DNA from: Clostridiales bacterium
Lineage (GTDB): Bacteria > Bacillota > Clostridia > Christensenellales > Borkfalkiaceae
Reading direction: 5' to 3'
NCBI GenBank assembly: GCA_015069565.1
Contig: SVIJ01000004.1
Span: 1 to 55,485, forward strand
Length of the DNA stretch: 55,485 nt
Shown here: piece after piece, positions 34,450-43,541 of the stretch
How the letters are laid out: the number at the start of each line of letters is the position of its first letter
Numbering within the stretch: the first letter of the stretch is position 1
Position numbers and translations under genes: made by a program
Notes under the pieces: model-generated
What the model saw: only the letters and a program-made list of their open reading frames with translations
Database searches by the model: none
What the model was told of the DNA's origin: nothing

Positions 34450-35107
34450 TTTTTTACAGGAATTAAAAAAGCACGCCGAGCCAAAGCTGGCAATTTTTCA
34501 CGGCGGACTTATCAAAGAGCCGCCTAAGCGTTTGCTTGGCATTCGAACGCCGATAATGCGAAAAATTGCAAAGGCGGTGTCCGTGGACGAAGTTTTAGCC
34601 TTTCCCGACGAGTATTACGAAGTGACTTTTATCAAGCTTATGGCAATTTCCTATTTGCCGTACGAGAGCTTTATAAGCTACTTGGATCATGCAATACCGC
34701 TGATTACCAACTGGGCGCTTTGCGATAGCTTCAAGCCGAAATGTATCGCAAAGCACAAAGCGGATTTCTTGCAATACGTAGAGCGGTATTTTCGAATGGG
34801 TACGGAATTTTCCGTTCGATTTTCGCTCGTTATGCTGTTATCCTATTATGTAGAAAGGGAATACTTACCGCTTATTTTTGAGTATTTAAGGAGATCGGAT
34901 TGCGCTCCTTATTACGTACATATGGCGGCGGCTTGGCTTACTGCGGAAGTGCTTATAAAGCACTTCGACGACGGTGTGTCGTTTTTACGGGAAGGCTCGC
35001 TGGATGCAAAAACGCACAACAAATCTATTCAAAAGGCGGTAGAAAGCTATCGCTTAACAAACGAACAAAAGGAGTTTTTGAAAACTCTGAAAATAAAAAC
35101 TATATAA
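34436..35107 (+). CDS. AlkD-like DNA alkylation repair protein (HEAT-like repeats)
   Basis: 223 aa, all helical. GIRTPIMRKIAK and NWALCDSFKPK are the characteristic stretches of the HEAT-repeat DNA glycosylase AlkD family. ATG 34436 is used (GGAAGGAA seven bases upstream); ORF-track 34409 starts too early. Coupled to the deoxyinosine glycosylase, forming a small base-excision repair unit within the operon. Confidence 0.85.
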   Translation: MTYADFLQELKKHAEPKLAIFHGGLIKEPPKRLLGIRTPIMRKIAKAVSVDEVLAFPDEYYEVTFIKLMAISYLPYESFISYLDHAIPLITNWALCDSFKPKCIAKHKADFLQYVERYFRMGTEFSVRFSLVMLLSYYVEREYLPLIFEYLRRSDCAPYYVHMAAAWLTAEVLIKHFDDGVSFLREGSLDAKTHNKSIQKAVESYRLTNEQKEFLKTLKIKTI

Positions 35108-35116
35108 GGTGCTCTA

Positions 35117-37288
35117 ATGGATATTTTACAAACGATTCAGCAGGAATTTAGCTTAACGGAAACGCATACGAAGAATATCGTTTCGCTCATCGACGAAGGG
35201 AATACCATTCCCTTTATCGCTCGTTATCGTAAAGAGATGACGGGCAGCTGTGACGACCAAGTATTGCGTTCGATTTTCGATCGACTTACATACCTTCGCA
35301 ACTTGGAAAAGAGAAAGGAGGAAGTGCGTTCGTCGATCACCGAGCAGGGGAAAATGACCGAAGAAATTTCGGCGGCGCTCCTTGCGGCAACGACGCTTAC
35401 GGAAGTAGAAGACGTCTACCGTCCGTTTAAGCAAAAGAGAAAAACGCGTGCTTCGGTGGCGATTGCAAAGGGCTTACAGCCGCTTGCGGACGCGATTTTT
35501 GCGCAAGATCCTGCTTTGGACGTAAAGGCGGAAGCGGCAAAATATATCACCGAAGAAGTGCCCACTGTCGAAGCGGCGATTGCAGGCGCGCAGGATATCA
35601 TTGCGGAAATCATTTCCGACGACGCAAACACGCGTAAAAAGCTGAGAAACTTCTTCTTCAAGCACGGGGAAATCACGTCTTGCTACGCAAAGGGCAAGGA
35701 AGAAGCGGACGAAGCAAAGACGTACGGAATGTATGCGGATTATTCCGAGCCAGTCAGCGAAGCAAAGAGTCACCGTATTTTGGCTTTGAATCGCGGTGAA
35801 AAGGAAGAGTTCTTGAAGGTTTCCATCGAACTCAATTCGGACGTTGCAAAGCGTATCACGGCTGCGGCGTTTTTGAAAAGCGGCGGGGAAAGCACGGCAA
35901 TCGTAAAGGCGGCGGCGGAAGACAGCTACGATCGTTTGATCGCTCCTTCGGTAGAACGCGAAGTCCGCGCGCAACTCTTTGAAGAAGCGAGCGAGCAGGC
36001 GATTAAAATGTTCGAATTGAACTTGAAGCCCTTGCTTATGCAACCGCCTGTAAAGGACAAAGTGACGATGGGTTGGGACCCTGGCTACCGCACTGGCTGT
36101 AAAATTTGCGTTGTGGACGGTACGGGTAAGGTGCTCGATAACACCGTTGTGCACGTGACGTTGCCTGGCGCAAAGGTGGACGTACCCAAGCGCGTTTTGA
36201 AGGAAATGATCGCAAAGCACAAGGTAGAAGTTATCTCTTGCGGAAACGGTACGGCAAGCAAGGAAAGTGAAATCTTTATCGCAAATCTTGTAAAGGAAAT
36301 CAAGGCGGAAACTGGCAGAACGGTCGGGTACGTAATCGTAAACGAAGCAGGCGCGTCCGTCTATTCCGCAAGCCCCTTGGCGGCGGAAGAATTCCCTGAG
36401 TTCGACGTCACCACGCGTAGCGCGGTTTCGATTGCTCGCCGCTTGCAAGATCCGCTTGCGGAGCTTATCAAAATCGACCCTAAATCCATCGGCGTCGGTC
36501 AGTACCAACACGATATGAACCAAAAACGCTTGGATAGCGCTTTGGAAGGGGTTTTGGAAGACTGTGTAAGCAGCGTCGGCGTCGATCTCAACACCGCCAG
36601 CGTTTCCCTTTTGAAGTTTATTGCAGGCTTGAATGCAGGTATCGCGAAGAATATCGTTGATTACCGCAACGCGCACGGTAAGTTTACGTCGAGAAAACAG
36701 CTTTTGAAAGTGCCTAAGCTTGGCGAAAAGGCGTTCACGCAATGCGCAGGCTTCTTGCGTATTGACTGTGGCGACAATATTTTGGACAACACGGCAGTAC
36801 ACCCTGAAAGCTACGATAAAGCGGAAACCCTTTTGAAACTTTTCTCGTATACGAAGGAAGACGTGCGTGCAAGACGTATTGCCGATTTGAAGCAAAAAAT
36901 CAACGCATACGGCGCGCAAAAGGCGGCAAACGAAACGGGCTTGGATCAAGCAACGCTTATGGACGTTGTCACCGAGCTTATGAAGCCGGGCCGTGATATT
37001 CGTGACGCATTGCCTGCACCGACCCTTCGTTCAGATATTATGGGTATTGAAGATTTGAAGGTGGGTATGGAGCTTACTGGTACGGTAAGAAACGTCGTGG
37101 ATTTTGGCGCGTTCATCGACATCGGCGTTCACCAAGACGGCTTGGTGCATATTTCGCAAATTACCGATCGTTATATCAAGCATCCTTCGGAAGTATTGAA
37201 GGTGGGTCAAGTTGTCACCGTCCGAGTAAAAGAAGTAGACGTGAAGAAAAACCGTATCGGCTTGACCATGCGTAGCGACCGCAAGTAA
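35117..37288 (+). CDS. tex: Tex RNA-binding transcription accessory protein
   Basis: 723 aa. N-terminal helical Tex domain (FIARYRKE), YqgF/RNase H-like domain (GWDPGYRTGCK), helix-hairpin-helix pair (SVGVDLNTAS, VPKLGEKAF) and C-terminal S1 domain (GTVRNVVDFGAFIDIGVHQDG). All domains intact. AAGGTG ribosome binding site at the alkD stop. Confidence 0.95.
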   Translation: MDILQTIQQEFSLTETHTKNIVSLIDEGNTIPFIARYRKEMTGSCDDQVLRSIFDRLTYLRNLEKRKEEVRSSITEQGKMTEEISAALLAATTLTEVEDVYRPFKQKRKTRASVAIAKGLQPLADAIFAQDPALDVKAEAAKYITEEVPTVEAAIAGAQDIIAEIISDDANTRKKLRNFFFKHGEITSCYAKGKEEADEAKTYGMYADYSEPVSEAKSHRILALNRGEKEEFLKVSIELNSDVAKRITAAAFLKSGGESTAIVKAAAEDSYDRLIAPSVEREVRAQLFEEASEQAIKMFELNLKPLLMQPPVKDKVTMGWDPGYRTGCKICVVDGTGKVLDNTVVHVTLPGAKVDVPKRVLKEMIAKHKVEVISCGNGTASKESEIFIANLVKEIKAETGRTVGYVIVNEAGASVYSASPLAAEEFPEFDVTTRSAVSIARRLQDPLAELIKIDPKSIGVGQYQHDMNQKRLDSALEGVLEDCVSSVGVDLNTASVSLLKFIAGLNAGIAKNIVDYRNAHGKFTSRKQLLKVPKLGEKAFTQCAGFLRIDCGDNILDNTAVHPESYDKAETLLKLFSYTKEDVRARRIADLKQKINAYGAQKAANETGLDQATLMDVVTELMKPGRDIRDALPAPTLRSDIMGIEDLKVGMELTGTVRNVVDFGAFIDIGVHQDGLVHISQITDRYIKHPSEVLKVGQVVTVRVKEVDVKKNRIGLTMRSDRK

Positions 37289-37306
37289 TCTTTTGTAGAA
37301 AAACAC

Positions 37307-37335
37307 TTGACAAATCAACAATTTCGTATTACAAT
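37307..37335 (+). promoter_or_regulatory. Near-consensus promoter of acpP
   Basis: TTGACA, 17 bp, TACAAT. A short dyad GTGT-GATT-ACAC (37345-37356) sits at the expected start site; it does not resemble the FapR operator. Confidence 0.85.
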
Positions 37336-37386
37336 AGATATATAGTGTGATTACACAAAACCTTAAAACCTTTGGAGGAATTGATT

Positions 37387-37614
37387 ATGTTGCAAAAAGT
37401 ACAGGAAATGCTTGCAGAAGCATTGAACATTTCGGTTGATAAAGTATCTGCTGATGCAAAAATCGTAGAAGATTTGGGCGCTGATTCGTTGGACGTTGTT
37501 GAGCTTCTCAGCCGTTTGGAAGATGAGTTTGGTATCACTATTCCCGATGAAGACGTTGAAAACTTGGTGACGGTTGGCGACGTTGCTGCGGAACTTGAAA
37601 AGTTGACGAAATAA
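37387..37614 (+). CDS. acpP: Acyl carrier protein
   Basis: 75 aa, strongly acidic. Carries fatty-acid intermediates on the phosphopantetheinylated serine of GADSLDVVEL. ATG 37387 follows TTTGGAGGAATTGATT; the ORF-track start at 37372 lies on the ribosome binding site itself. Monocistronic between its promoter and terminator. Confidence 0.96.
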   Translation: MLQKVQEMLAEALNISVDKVSADAKIVEDLGADSLDVVELLSRLEDEFGITIPDEDVENLVTVGDVAAELEKLTK

Positions 37615-37623
37615 TTTTTGCTT

Positions 37624-37654
37624 AGGCTCTCGTTTTTTAGGCGAGAGCCTTTTT
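37624..37654 (+). terminator. Intrinsic terminator after acpP
   Basis: AGGCTCTCG/CGAGAGCCT 9-bp stem, 9-nt loop, T-run. Confidence 0.9.
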
Positions 37655-37679
37655 GTTTGCTTTTTGAGCCTTGAAACGA

Positions 37680-37708
37680 TTGCAATTCAACAAAATCTAT
37701 GTTATAAT
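37680..37708 (+). promoter_or_regulatory. Promoter of the ABC-F gene
   Basis: TTGCAA, 17 bp, TATAAT preceded by TGT (extended -10). Confidence 0.8.
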
Positions 37709-37741
37709 CGAAAGGATGAAAAACACGCAAAGGAGTATGGA

Positions 37742-39319
37742 ATGTTACAGGTCACGGGCGTTTCGTTGCAGCTTGGCAGTAAAAAACTGTTTGAAGACGT
37801 CAACTTAAAATTTACGAAAGGAAATTGCTACGGCATCATCGGCGCGAACGGCGCAGGGAAATCCACCTTTTTGAAGGTTCTTTCGGGCGAGATTGATCCC
37901 CAAAAGGGCTTTGTTTCCATGGATAAAAACGAGCGTATGTCCGTTTTGCAGCAAAACCAAAATATGTACGATAACGAAACGGTTTTGCGCACGGTTATGA
38001 TGGGCTATAAGCGTCTCGTGGAAGTGATGGACGAGAAGGACGCCTTGTATGCAAAGCCTGATTTTAGCGAAGAAGATGGTATTAGAGCGGCAGATTTAGA
38101 AAGCGAGTTTGCCGAAATGAACGGCTACGATGCGGAATATCAAGCAGGCCAGCTTTTGAACGCTCTGGACATCGGGGAAGAATTGCATTACTGCCTTATG
38201 GGCGATCTTGACGCAAAGCAAAAGGTCCGCGTACTTTTGGCACAAGCATTGTTTGGCGATCCTGACGTGCTTCTTTTGGACGAGCCTACCAACAACTTGG
38301 ACATAAAAACGGTAAGATGGCTGGAAAACTATTTGATGGATTTTGAAAACACGATCATCATTGTTTCCCACAACCGTCACTTCTTGAACAAGGTTTGTAC
38401 GAACATTTGCGACGTTGACTTTGGTAAGATCAATATGTTTGTCGGCAACTACGATTTTTGGTATCAAACGAGCCAGCTCCTTGCCCGTCAGCAACGCGAT
38501 CAAAACAAGAAAGCGGAACAGCGCGCAAAGGAACTGCAAGAGTTCATCGCACGCTTTGCGGCGAACGCTTCTAAATCCCGTCAAGCAACGTCCCGTAAAA
38601 AGGAGCTTGAAAAGCTAACGATCAGCGACTTCAAGCCTTCCCTTCGTAAATATCCCTTCATCAACTTCAAGTTTGAAAGAGAGATCGGTCACGATATTTT
38701 GATGGTGGAAGGGCTGACGAAGAAGGGGTACTTTGAAAACGTATCCTTCACGGTACAGCGCGATGAAAAGATCGGCTTTGTTTCCGATAAGAGCACGACG
38801 ATCACGATGCTCTACGATATTTTGAACGGCAAAGTAGAGCCCGACGCTGGTAGCATTAAGTGGGGCAAGACGATTACCCTTTCCTATTTCCCGCAAAACA
38901 ACAACGAGTACTTTGAAGGCTGTGAGCTCAATCTTGTAGAATGGCTTTCTCAGTTCTCGAACGACCATTACGAAGAATACCTTCGCGGCTGGCTGGGAAG
39001 AATGCTCTTCTCGGGCGAAGAAGCCTTGAAGAAGGCAAAGGTGCTTTCGGGTGGCGAAAAGGTGCGCTGTATGCTTGCAAAGATGATGCTCGAAGGCAGT
39101 AATTTCTTGATCTTTGACGAGCCTACCAACCACTTGGATCTCGAATCCATCACCGCGCTCAACGACGGCTTGTCGGCGTACAGGGGCTGTATGCTCTTAA
39201 CTTCGCACGACCAAGAGCTTATGAACACCGTTTGCAACCGTATCATTGAAATCAAGGATACAAAGGTTTACGATCGTCAAGTCACGTACGACGAATATAT
39301 CGACGAAATCAGTCAATAA
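37742..39319 (+). CDS. ABC-F ATPase with one degenerate ATP site (YkpA/YbiT-like)
   Basis: 525 aa, soluble, two ABC domains joined by a charged linker; ABC-F proteins act on the ribosomal E site. Domain 1: Walker A GANGAGKST (34-42) intact, Walker B LLLDEPTNNLD intact, but the LSGGE signature is replaced by LDAKQ (about 156-160). Domain 2: Walker A is lost (FVSDKSTTITM, 346-356), while LSGGEK (435-440) and FDEPTNHLD are intact. Thus one composite site is complete and the other is missing both halves. ATG 37742 with AAAGGAG replaces ORF-track 37664, which lies in the promoter region. Confidence 0.88.
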   Translation: MLQVTGVSLQLGSKKLFEDVNLKFTKGNCYGIIGANGAGKSTFLKVLSGEIDPQKGFVSMDKNERMSVLQQNQNMYDNETVLRTVMMGYKRLVEVMDEKDALYAKPDFSEEDGIRAADLESEFAEMNGYDAEYQAGQLLNALDIGEELHYCLMGDLDAKQKVRVLLAQALFGDPDVLLLDEPTNNLDIKTVRWLENYLMDFENTIIIVSHNRHFLNKVCTNICDVDFGKINMFVGNYDFWYQTSQLLARQQRDQNKKAEQRAKELQEFIARFAANASKSRQATSRKKELEKLTISDFKPSLRKYPFINFKFEREIGHDILMVEGLTKKGYFENVSFTVQRDEKIGFVSDKSTTITMLYDILNGKVEPDAGSIKWGKTITLSYFPQNNNEYFEGCELNLVEWLSQFSNDHYEEYLRGWLGRMLFSGEEALKKAKVLSGGEKVRCMLAKMMLEGSNFLIFDEPTNHLDLESITALNDGLSAYRGCMLLTSHDQELMNTVCNRIIEIKDTKVYDRQVTYDEYIDEISQ

Positions 39320-39325
39320 GCTGCA

Positions 39326-39364
39326 AAAATACTCCCGAAGACCTTGCTTGGGAGTATTTTTTTT
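39326..39364 (+). terminator. Intrinsic terminator after the ABC-F gene
   Basis: AAAATACTCCC/GGGAGTATTTT 11-bp stem with a 13-nt loop and T8. Confidence 0.9.
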
Positions 39365-39379
39365 ATCGAAAGAAAGCGT

Positions 39380-39399
39380 TTCGACAAATTACGACAAAA
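39380..39399 (-). promoter_or_regulatory. Tandem 0A boxes upstream of spo0A
   Basis: On the minus strand the sequence reads TTTTGTCGTA ATTTGTCGAA, two adjacent 10-bp boxes. Each differs by one base from the TTTTGTCRAA Spo0A consensus. They lie about 95-115 bp upstream of the predicted start site. Confidence 0.7.
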
Positions 39400-39457
39400 T
39401 ATTTTACAATAATTATTAAATATTCGATAAAAATATTAAAATATTGTAAAATAATGC

Positions 39458-39486
39458 TTGTCCTATGCAAAAAAATGTAGTATAAT
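39458..39486 (+). promoter_or_regulatory. Probable promoter of spo0A
   Basis: TTGTCC, 17 bp, TATAAT. A small hairpin CCGCA/TGCGG (39494-39512) follows in the leader. A 10-bp repeat TCCTATGCAA (39461-39470) is complementary to TTGCATAGGA at the ribosome binding site (39522-39531). Confidence 0.7.
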
Positions 39487-39538
39487 ATCCTTACCGCAAG
39501 CGAAGAATGCGGAAAATGAAATTGCATAGGAGCATATT

Positions 39539-40303
39539 ATGAAAACGTTTAACGTAGTTTTGTTAGAGAGCAATTTGGCTGCGATGGAGCAGTTAAAGCA
39601 AGCTTTGCAAAAGCATGGCGGTTATCGCGTAATACACGCAGGTGACGACGGTGACGAAGGGATTGTAAAAATCACGCGTGAGCATCCCGACCTTGTTGTC
39701 ACAGGAATGTTCATTAAAGGAACGGATGGATGCGGCGTTATTCAAACGGTAAAAAAGAATTGCAACAATGCGAAGATTGTTGCTTGCGGCGTGGCAAACG
39801 ACGAGTTGATTGAAAAGGCTCTCAATTTAGGCGCACATTATTATTTGGTAAAGCCGTTTTCCGTATCTACCGCGATGGAACGAATCGAAGAGCTAATGGA
39901 AGAAGAAGTCAAGGCGGAAGCGGGCGAATATGCCAACGCGCATAGAAAAGCGGTGACGATTGACGAAAAAATTAGCGAAATCTTTATTTCCATAGGAATT
40001 CCGCCACACATTAAGGGGTATTCGTATCTTCGCGAAGCAATCAAAATGACGGTGGAAACGCCGTACGTAATCAACGCGGTGACAAAGGAATTGTATCCAG
40101 GCGTTGCTAAAATTTATAATACGTCGTCGAGTAAGGTGGAAAGGGCAATTCGTCACGCTATCGAAGTCGCATGGAATCGCGGCAGGGTAGACGCCATCAA
40201 CGCGATTTTCGGTACGCGGATTTACTTAGGTACAGAAAAGCCGACGAACAGCGAGTTTATCGCCTTGGTCGCGGACAAGCTCATTTTAGAAAGTATGATG
40301 TAA
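39539..40303 (+). CDS. spo0A: Spo0A, sporulation master regulator with a non-canonical receiver domain
   Basis: 254 aa. The C-terminal DNA-binding domain (about 140-254) is highly conserved: GIPPHIKGYSYLREAI, the recognition helix SSSKVERAIRHAIEVAW and KPTNSEFIALVADKL. The N-terminal receiver (1-120) keeps the fold and the Lys of VKPF (105). However, the phospho-acceptor position equivalent to Asp56 is Gly (VVTGMF) and the acidic pocket Asp10-Asp11 is Glu10-Ser11. Length and spacing match Bacillus Spo0A, so this is not a truncation. AGGAG precedes ATG. Activation by the usual phosphorelay seems unlikely. Confidence 0.93.
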   Translation: MKTFNVVLLESNLAAMEQLKQALQKHGGYRVIHAGDDGDEGIVKITREHPDLVVTGMFIKGTDGCGVIQTVKKNCNNAKIVACGVANDELIEKALNLGAHYYLVKPFSVSTAMERIEELMEEEVKAEAGEYANAHRKAVTIDEKISEIFISIGIPPHIKGYSYLREAIKMTVETPYVINAVTKELYPGVAKIYNTSSSKVERAIRHAIEVAWNRGRVDAINAIFGTRIYLGTEKPTNSEFIALVADKLILESMM

Positions 40304-40310
40304 ATAAAAA

Positions 40311-40337
40311 AACTGTTGCGCTAGGCAACAGTTTTTT
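40311..40337. terminator. Bidirectional terminator between spo0A and groEL
   Basis: AACTGTTGC/GCAACAGTT 9-bp stem, GCTAG loop, T6 on the plus strand and A7 on the left, giving U residues for the minus transcript. Confidence 0.9.
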
Positions 40338-40353
40338 GTTTTGATTGTGGGAA

Positions 40354-41994
<1,641 letters not shown>

Positions 41995-41997
41995 TTA

Positions 41998-42285
41998 TTA
42001 GTCTTCCAAAACGGCAAGAATGTCGCTTTGCTTGATAATCGTGAACTCTTTTCCGTCAAGCTTAAAGTCCGAGCCGCTATACTGCGAGCAAAGAACCTTA
42101 TCGCCAACCTTCACCTGCATGGTGATTTCTTTTCCGTCAATGATGCCGCCGGGGCCGACTGCAACAACGGTGTAAGCTTGGGGCTTTTCTTGGGAAGCCG
42201 CCGTCAAAAACAAGCCGCTTGCCGTCTTTTCCTGTACGGGTACGCTTTCGATAACAACTTTATCGAATAAGGGTTTAATGGTCAT
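41998..42285 (-). CDS. groES: Co-chaperonin GroES
   Basis: 95 aa. Lid of the chaperonin. KPLFDKVVIESVP opening, mobile loop QEKTASGLFL, and roof GPGGIIDGKEI. AAGGAG ribosome binding site. First gene of the minus-strand groESL operon. Confidence 0.97.
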   Translation of the reverse strand: MTIKPLFDKVVIESVPVQEKTASGLFLTAASQEKPQAYTVVAVGPGGIIDGKEITMQVKVGDKVLCSQYSGSDFKLDGKEFTIIKQSDILAVLED

Positions 42286-42304
42286 AATATTCTCCTTGTT
42301 GAAC

Positions 42305-42321
42305 GGTTGATTTTATCAACC
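42305..42321. promoter_or_regulatory. Palindrome in the groES leader
   Basis: GGTTGAT-TTT-ATCAACC, 7-bp arms. It lies in the predicted groESL 5' leader and replaces the CIRCE element that would be expected here. Its core GATTTTATCAA recurs inverted at 42386-42396. Confidence 0.6.
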
Positions 42322-42339
42322 CATTTTTTATACGCTTTT

Positions 42340-42367
42340 ATTATAAACAATTTTCTCAAAACATCAA
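42340..42367 (-). promoter_or_regulatory. Promoter of groES-groEL
   Basis: On the minus strand TTGATG, 16 bp, TATAAT. Predicted leader of about 48 nt. Confidence 0.65.
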
Positions 42368-42385
42368 ACAAAAAACTGGTAATTT

Positions 42386-42396
42386 TTGATAAAATC
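42386..42396. promoter_or_regulatory. Second copy of TTGATAAAATC upstream of the groESL promoter
   Basis: Eleven bases identical, in inverted orientation, to the core of the 42305-42321 palindrome; the two copies flank the promoter. Confidence 0.45.
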
Positions 42397-42478
42397 TTTG
42401 TGAAAAATGAATTTTATTTTTTTGATTGCGCATTCTTCCTTATTTATAAGGAAAATGCAACTATTTTTCGTCAAAGCG

Positions 42479-42507
42479 TTGCGTTTTTTCACAAAGTATG
42501 CTACAAT
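42479..42507 (+). promoter_or_regulatory. Promoter of the dCMP deaminase-ppi-purB operon
   Basis: TTGCGT, 17 bp, TACAAT with TGC before the -10. Confidence 0.7.
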
Positions 42508-42532
42508 AGAAAAAAACTATGGAGTAATGAAT

Positions 42533-42991
42533 ATGTCTACGATGAACAAGTGGGATAAACGTTTTATGCAACTTACGGAAACGGTGGCTAGCTGGTCGAG
42601 CTGCTACCAAGAAAACCGTCACGTTGGTGCGATTATCGTCAAGGATAAACACGTACTTACCACGGGCTATAACGGTGCGCCCGCAGGCATTACGAGCTGT
42701 ATGGAGCGCGGCGAATGCTTGCGCCGCAAAAAGAATATTCCCAGCGGCACGATGCAGGAAATTTGCTACGCGGTGCACGCGGAGCAAAACGCAATCGTCC
42801 AAGCGGCGCGCTTGGGGATTGAAGTGAACGGTGCAACGCTGTACTGTACCCATCAGCCTTGCGTAATTTGTGCAAAGATTATCATCAATGCAGGCATTAA
42901 ACGTGTTGTTTATAAGCACGGCTATCCGGACGATTTTTCGCTCGCGCTCTTTGCCGACGCGAACGTATCCGTTGAAAAATTTGAAGAATAA
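42533..42991 (+). CDS. dCMP/cytidine deaminase family protein (ComEB-like)
   Basis: 152 aa. Zinc deaminase; dCMP to dUMP is the likely reaction. CHAE-type motif HAEQNAI with the catalytic Glu, and PCVIC for the remaining zinc ligands. Longer insertions with HVGAIIVKD and GYNGAPAG match dCMP deaminase/ComEB more than tRNA adenosine deaminase. ATG 42533 has GGAG at 8-nt spacing; ATG 42527 is too close and ORF-track 42407 too far upstream. Confidence 0.88.
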   Translation: MSTMNKWDKRFMQLTETVASWSSCYQENRHVGAIIVKDKHVLTTGYNGAPAGITSCMERGECLRRKKNIPSGTMQEICYAVHAEQNAIVQAARLGIEVNGATLYCTHQPCVICAKIIINAGIKRVVYKHGYPDDFSLALFADANVSVEKFEE

Positions 42992-43006
42992 GAAAGGAGT
43001 TATATT

Positions 43007-43528
43007 ATGAGCAATCCTATTGTCACTATTGAAATGAACAGTGGAAAAACCATCCGTGTGGAACTTTTTCCCGACAAAGCGCCGAATACGGTCAACAACT
43101 TTTTGTCGCTTGTCAACAAGGGCTTTTATAACGGCTTGATTTTTCACCGCGTTATCGCAGGCTTTATGATCCAAGGCGGCGATCCCGACGGCAACGGTAC
43201 AGGCGGCCCCGGCTATCGTATCCCTGGCGAATTTTTTGTCAACGGCTTCCGCCAAAACGATATTTCCCACGAGCGCGGTGTAATCTCAATGGCGCGCGCA
43301 GGGCATCCTGATTCAGCTGGCTCGCAGTTCTTTATTATGCACGAAGAAGCGGATTATTTGGACGGTCAATACGCGGCGTTCGGCAAGGTGTTGGAAGGAA
43401 TGGAAACGGTAGACGAAATCGCAGGCGCAAAAACGGACTGGCACGATCGTCCCTATGAAGACCAAGTGATGAAATCTGTCACGGCGGAAACCTTTGGCGT
43501 GGAATATCCCGAGCCCAAAAAAGCATAA
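43007..43528 (+). CDS. Peptidyl-prolyl cis-trans isomerase (cyclophilin type)
   Basis: 173 aa, no signal peptide, so cytoplasmic. FHRVIAGFMIQGGDP carries the catalytic Arg and GSQFFIMHEEADYLDG the substrate pocket. AAGGAG ribosome binding site; 15 nt after the deaminase. Confidence 0.95.
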   Translation: MSNPIVTIEMNSGKTIRVELFPDKAPNTVNNFLSLVNKGFYNGLIFHRVIAGFMIQGGDPDGNGTGGPGYRIPGEFFVNGFRQNDISHERGVISMARAGHPDSAGSQFFIMHEEADYLDGQYAAFGKVLEGMETVDEIAGAKTDWHDRPYEDQVMKSVTAETFGVEYPEPKKA

Positions 43529-43541
43529 AAAGGAGCGAAAT

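Noticed and set aside
35474-36949. 491-codon minus-strand ORF opposite tex
   Set aside because: Antisense shadow; low-complexity R/F/V-rich translation and no ribosome binding site.
37345-37356. GTGTGATTACAC near acpP as a FapR operator
   Set aside because: Does not resemble the known FapR consensus; arms are only 4 bp.
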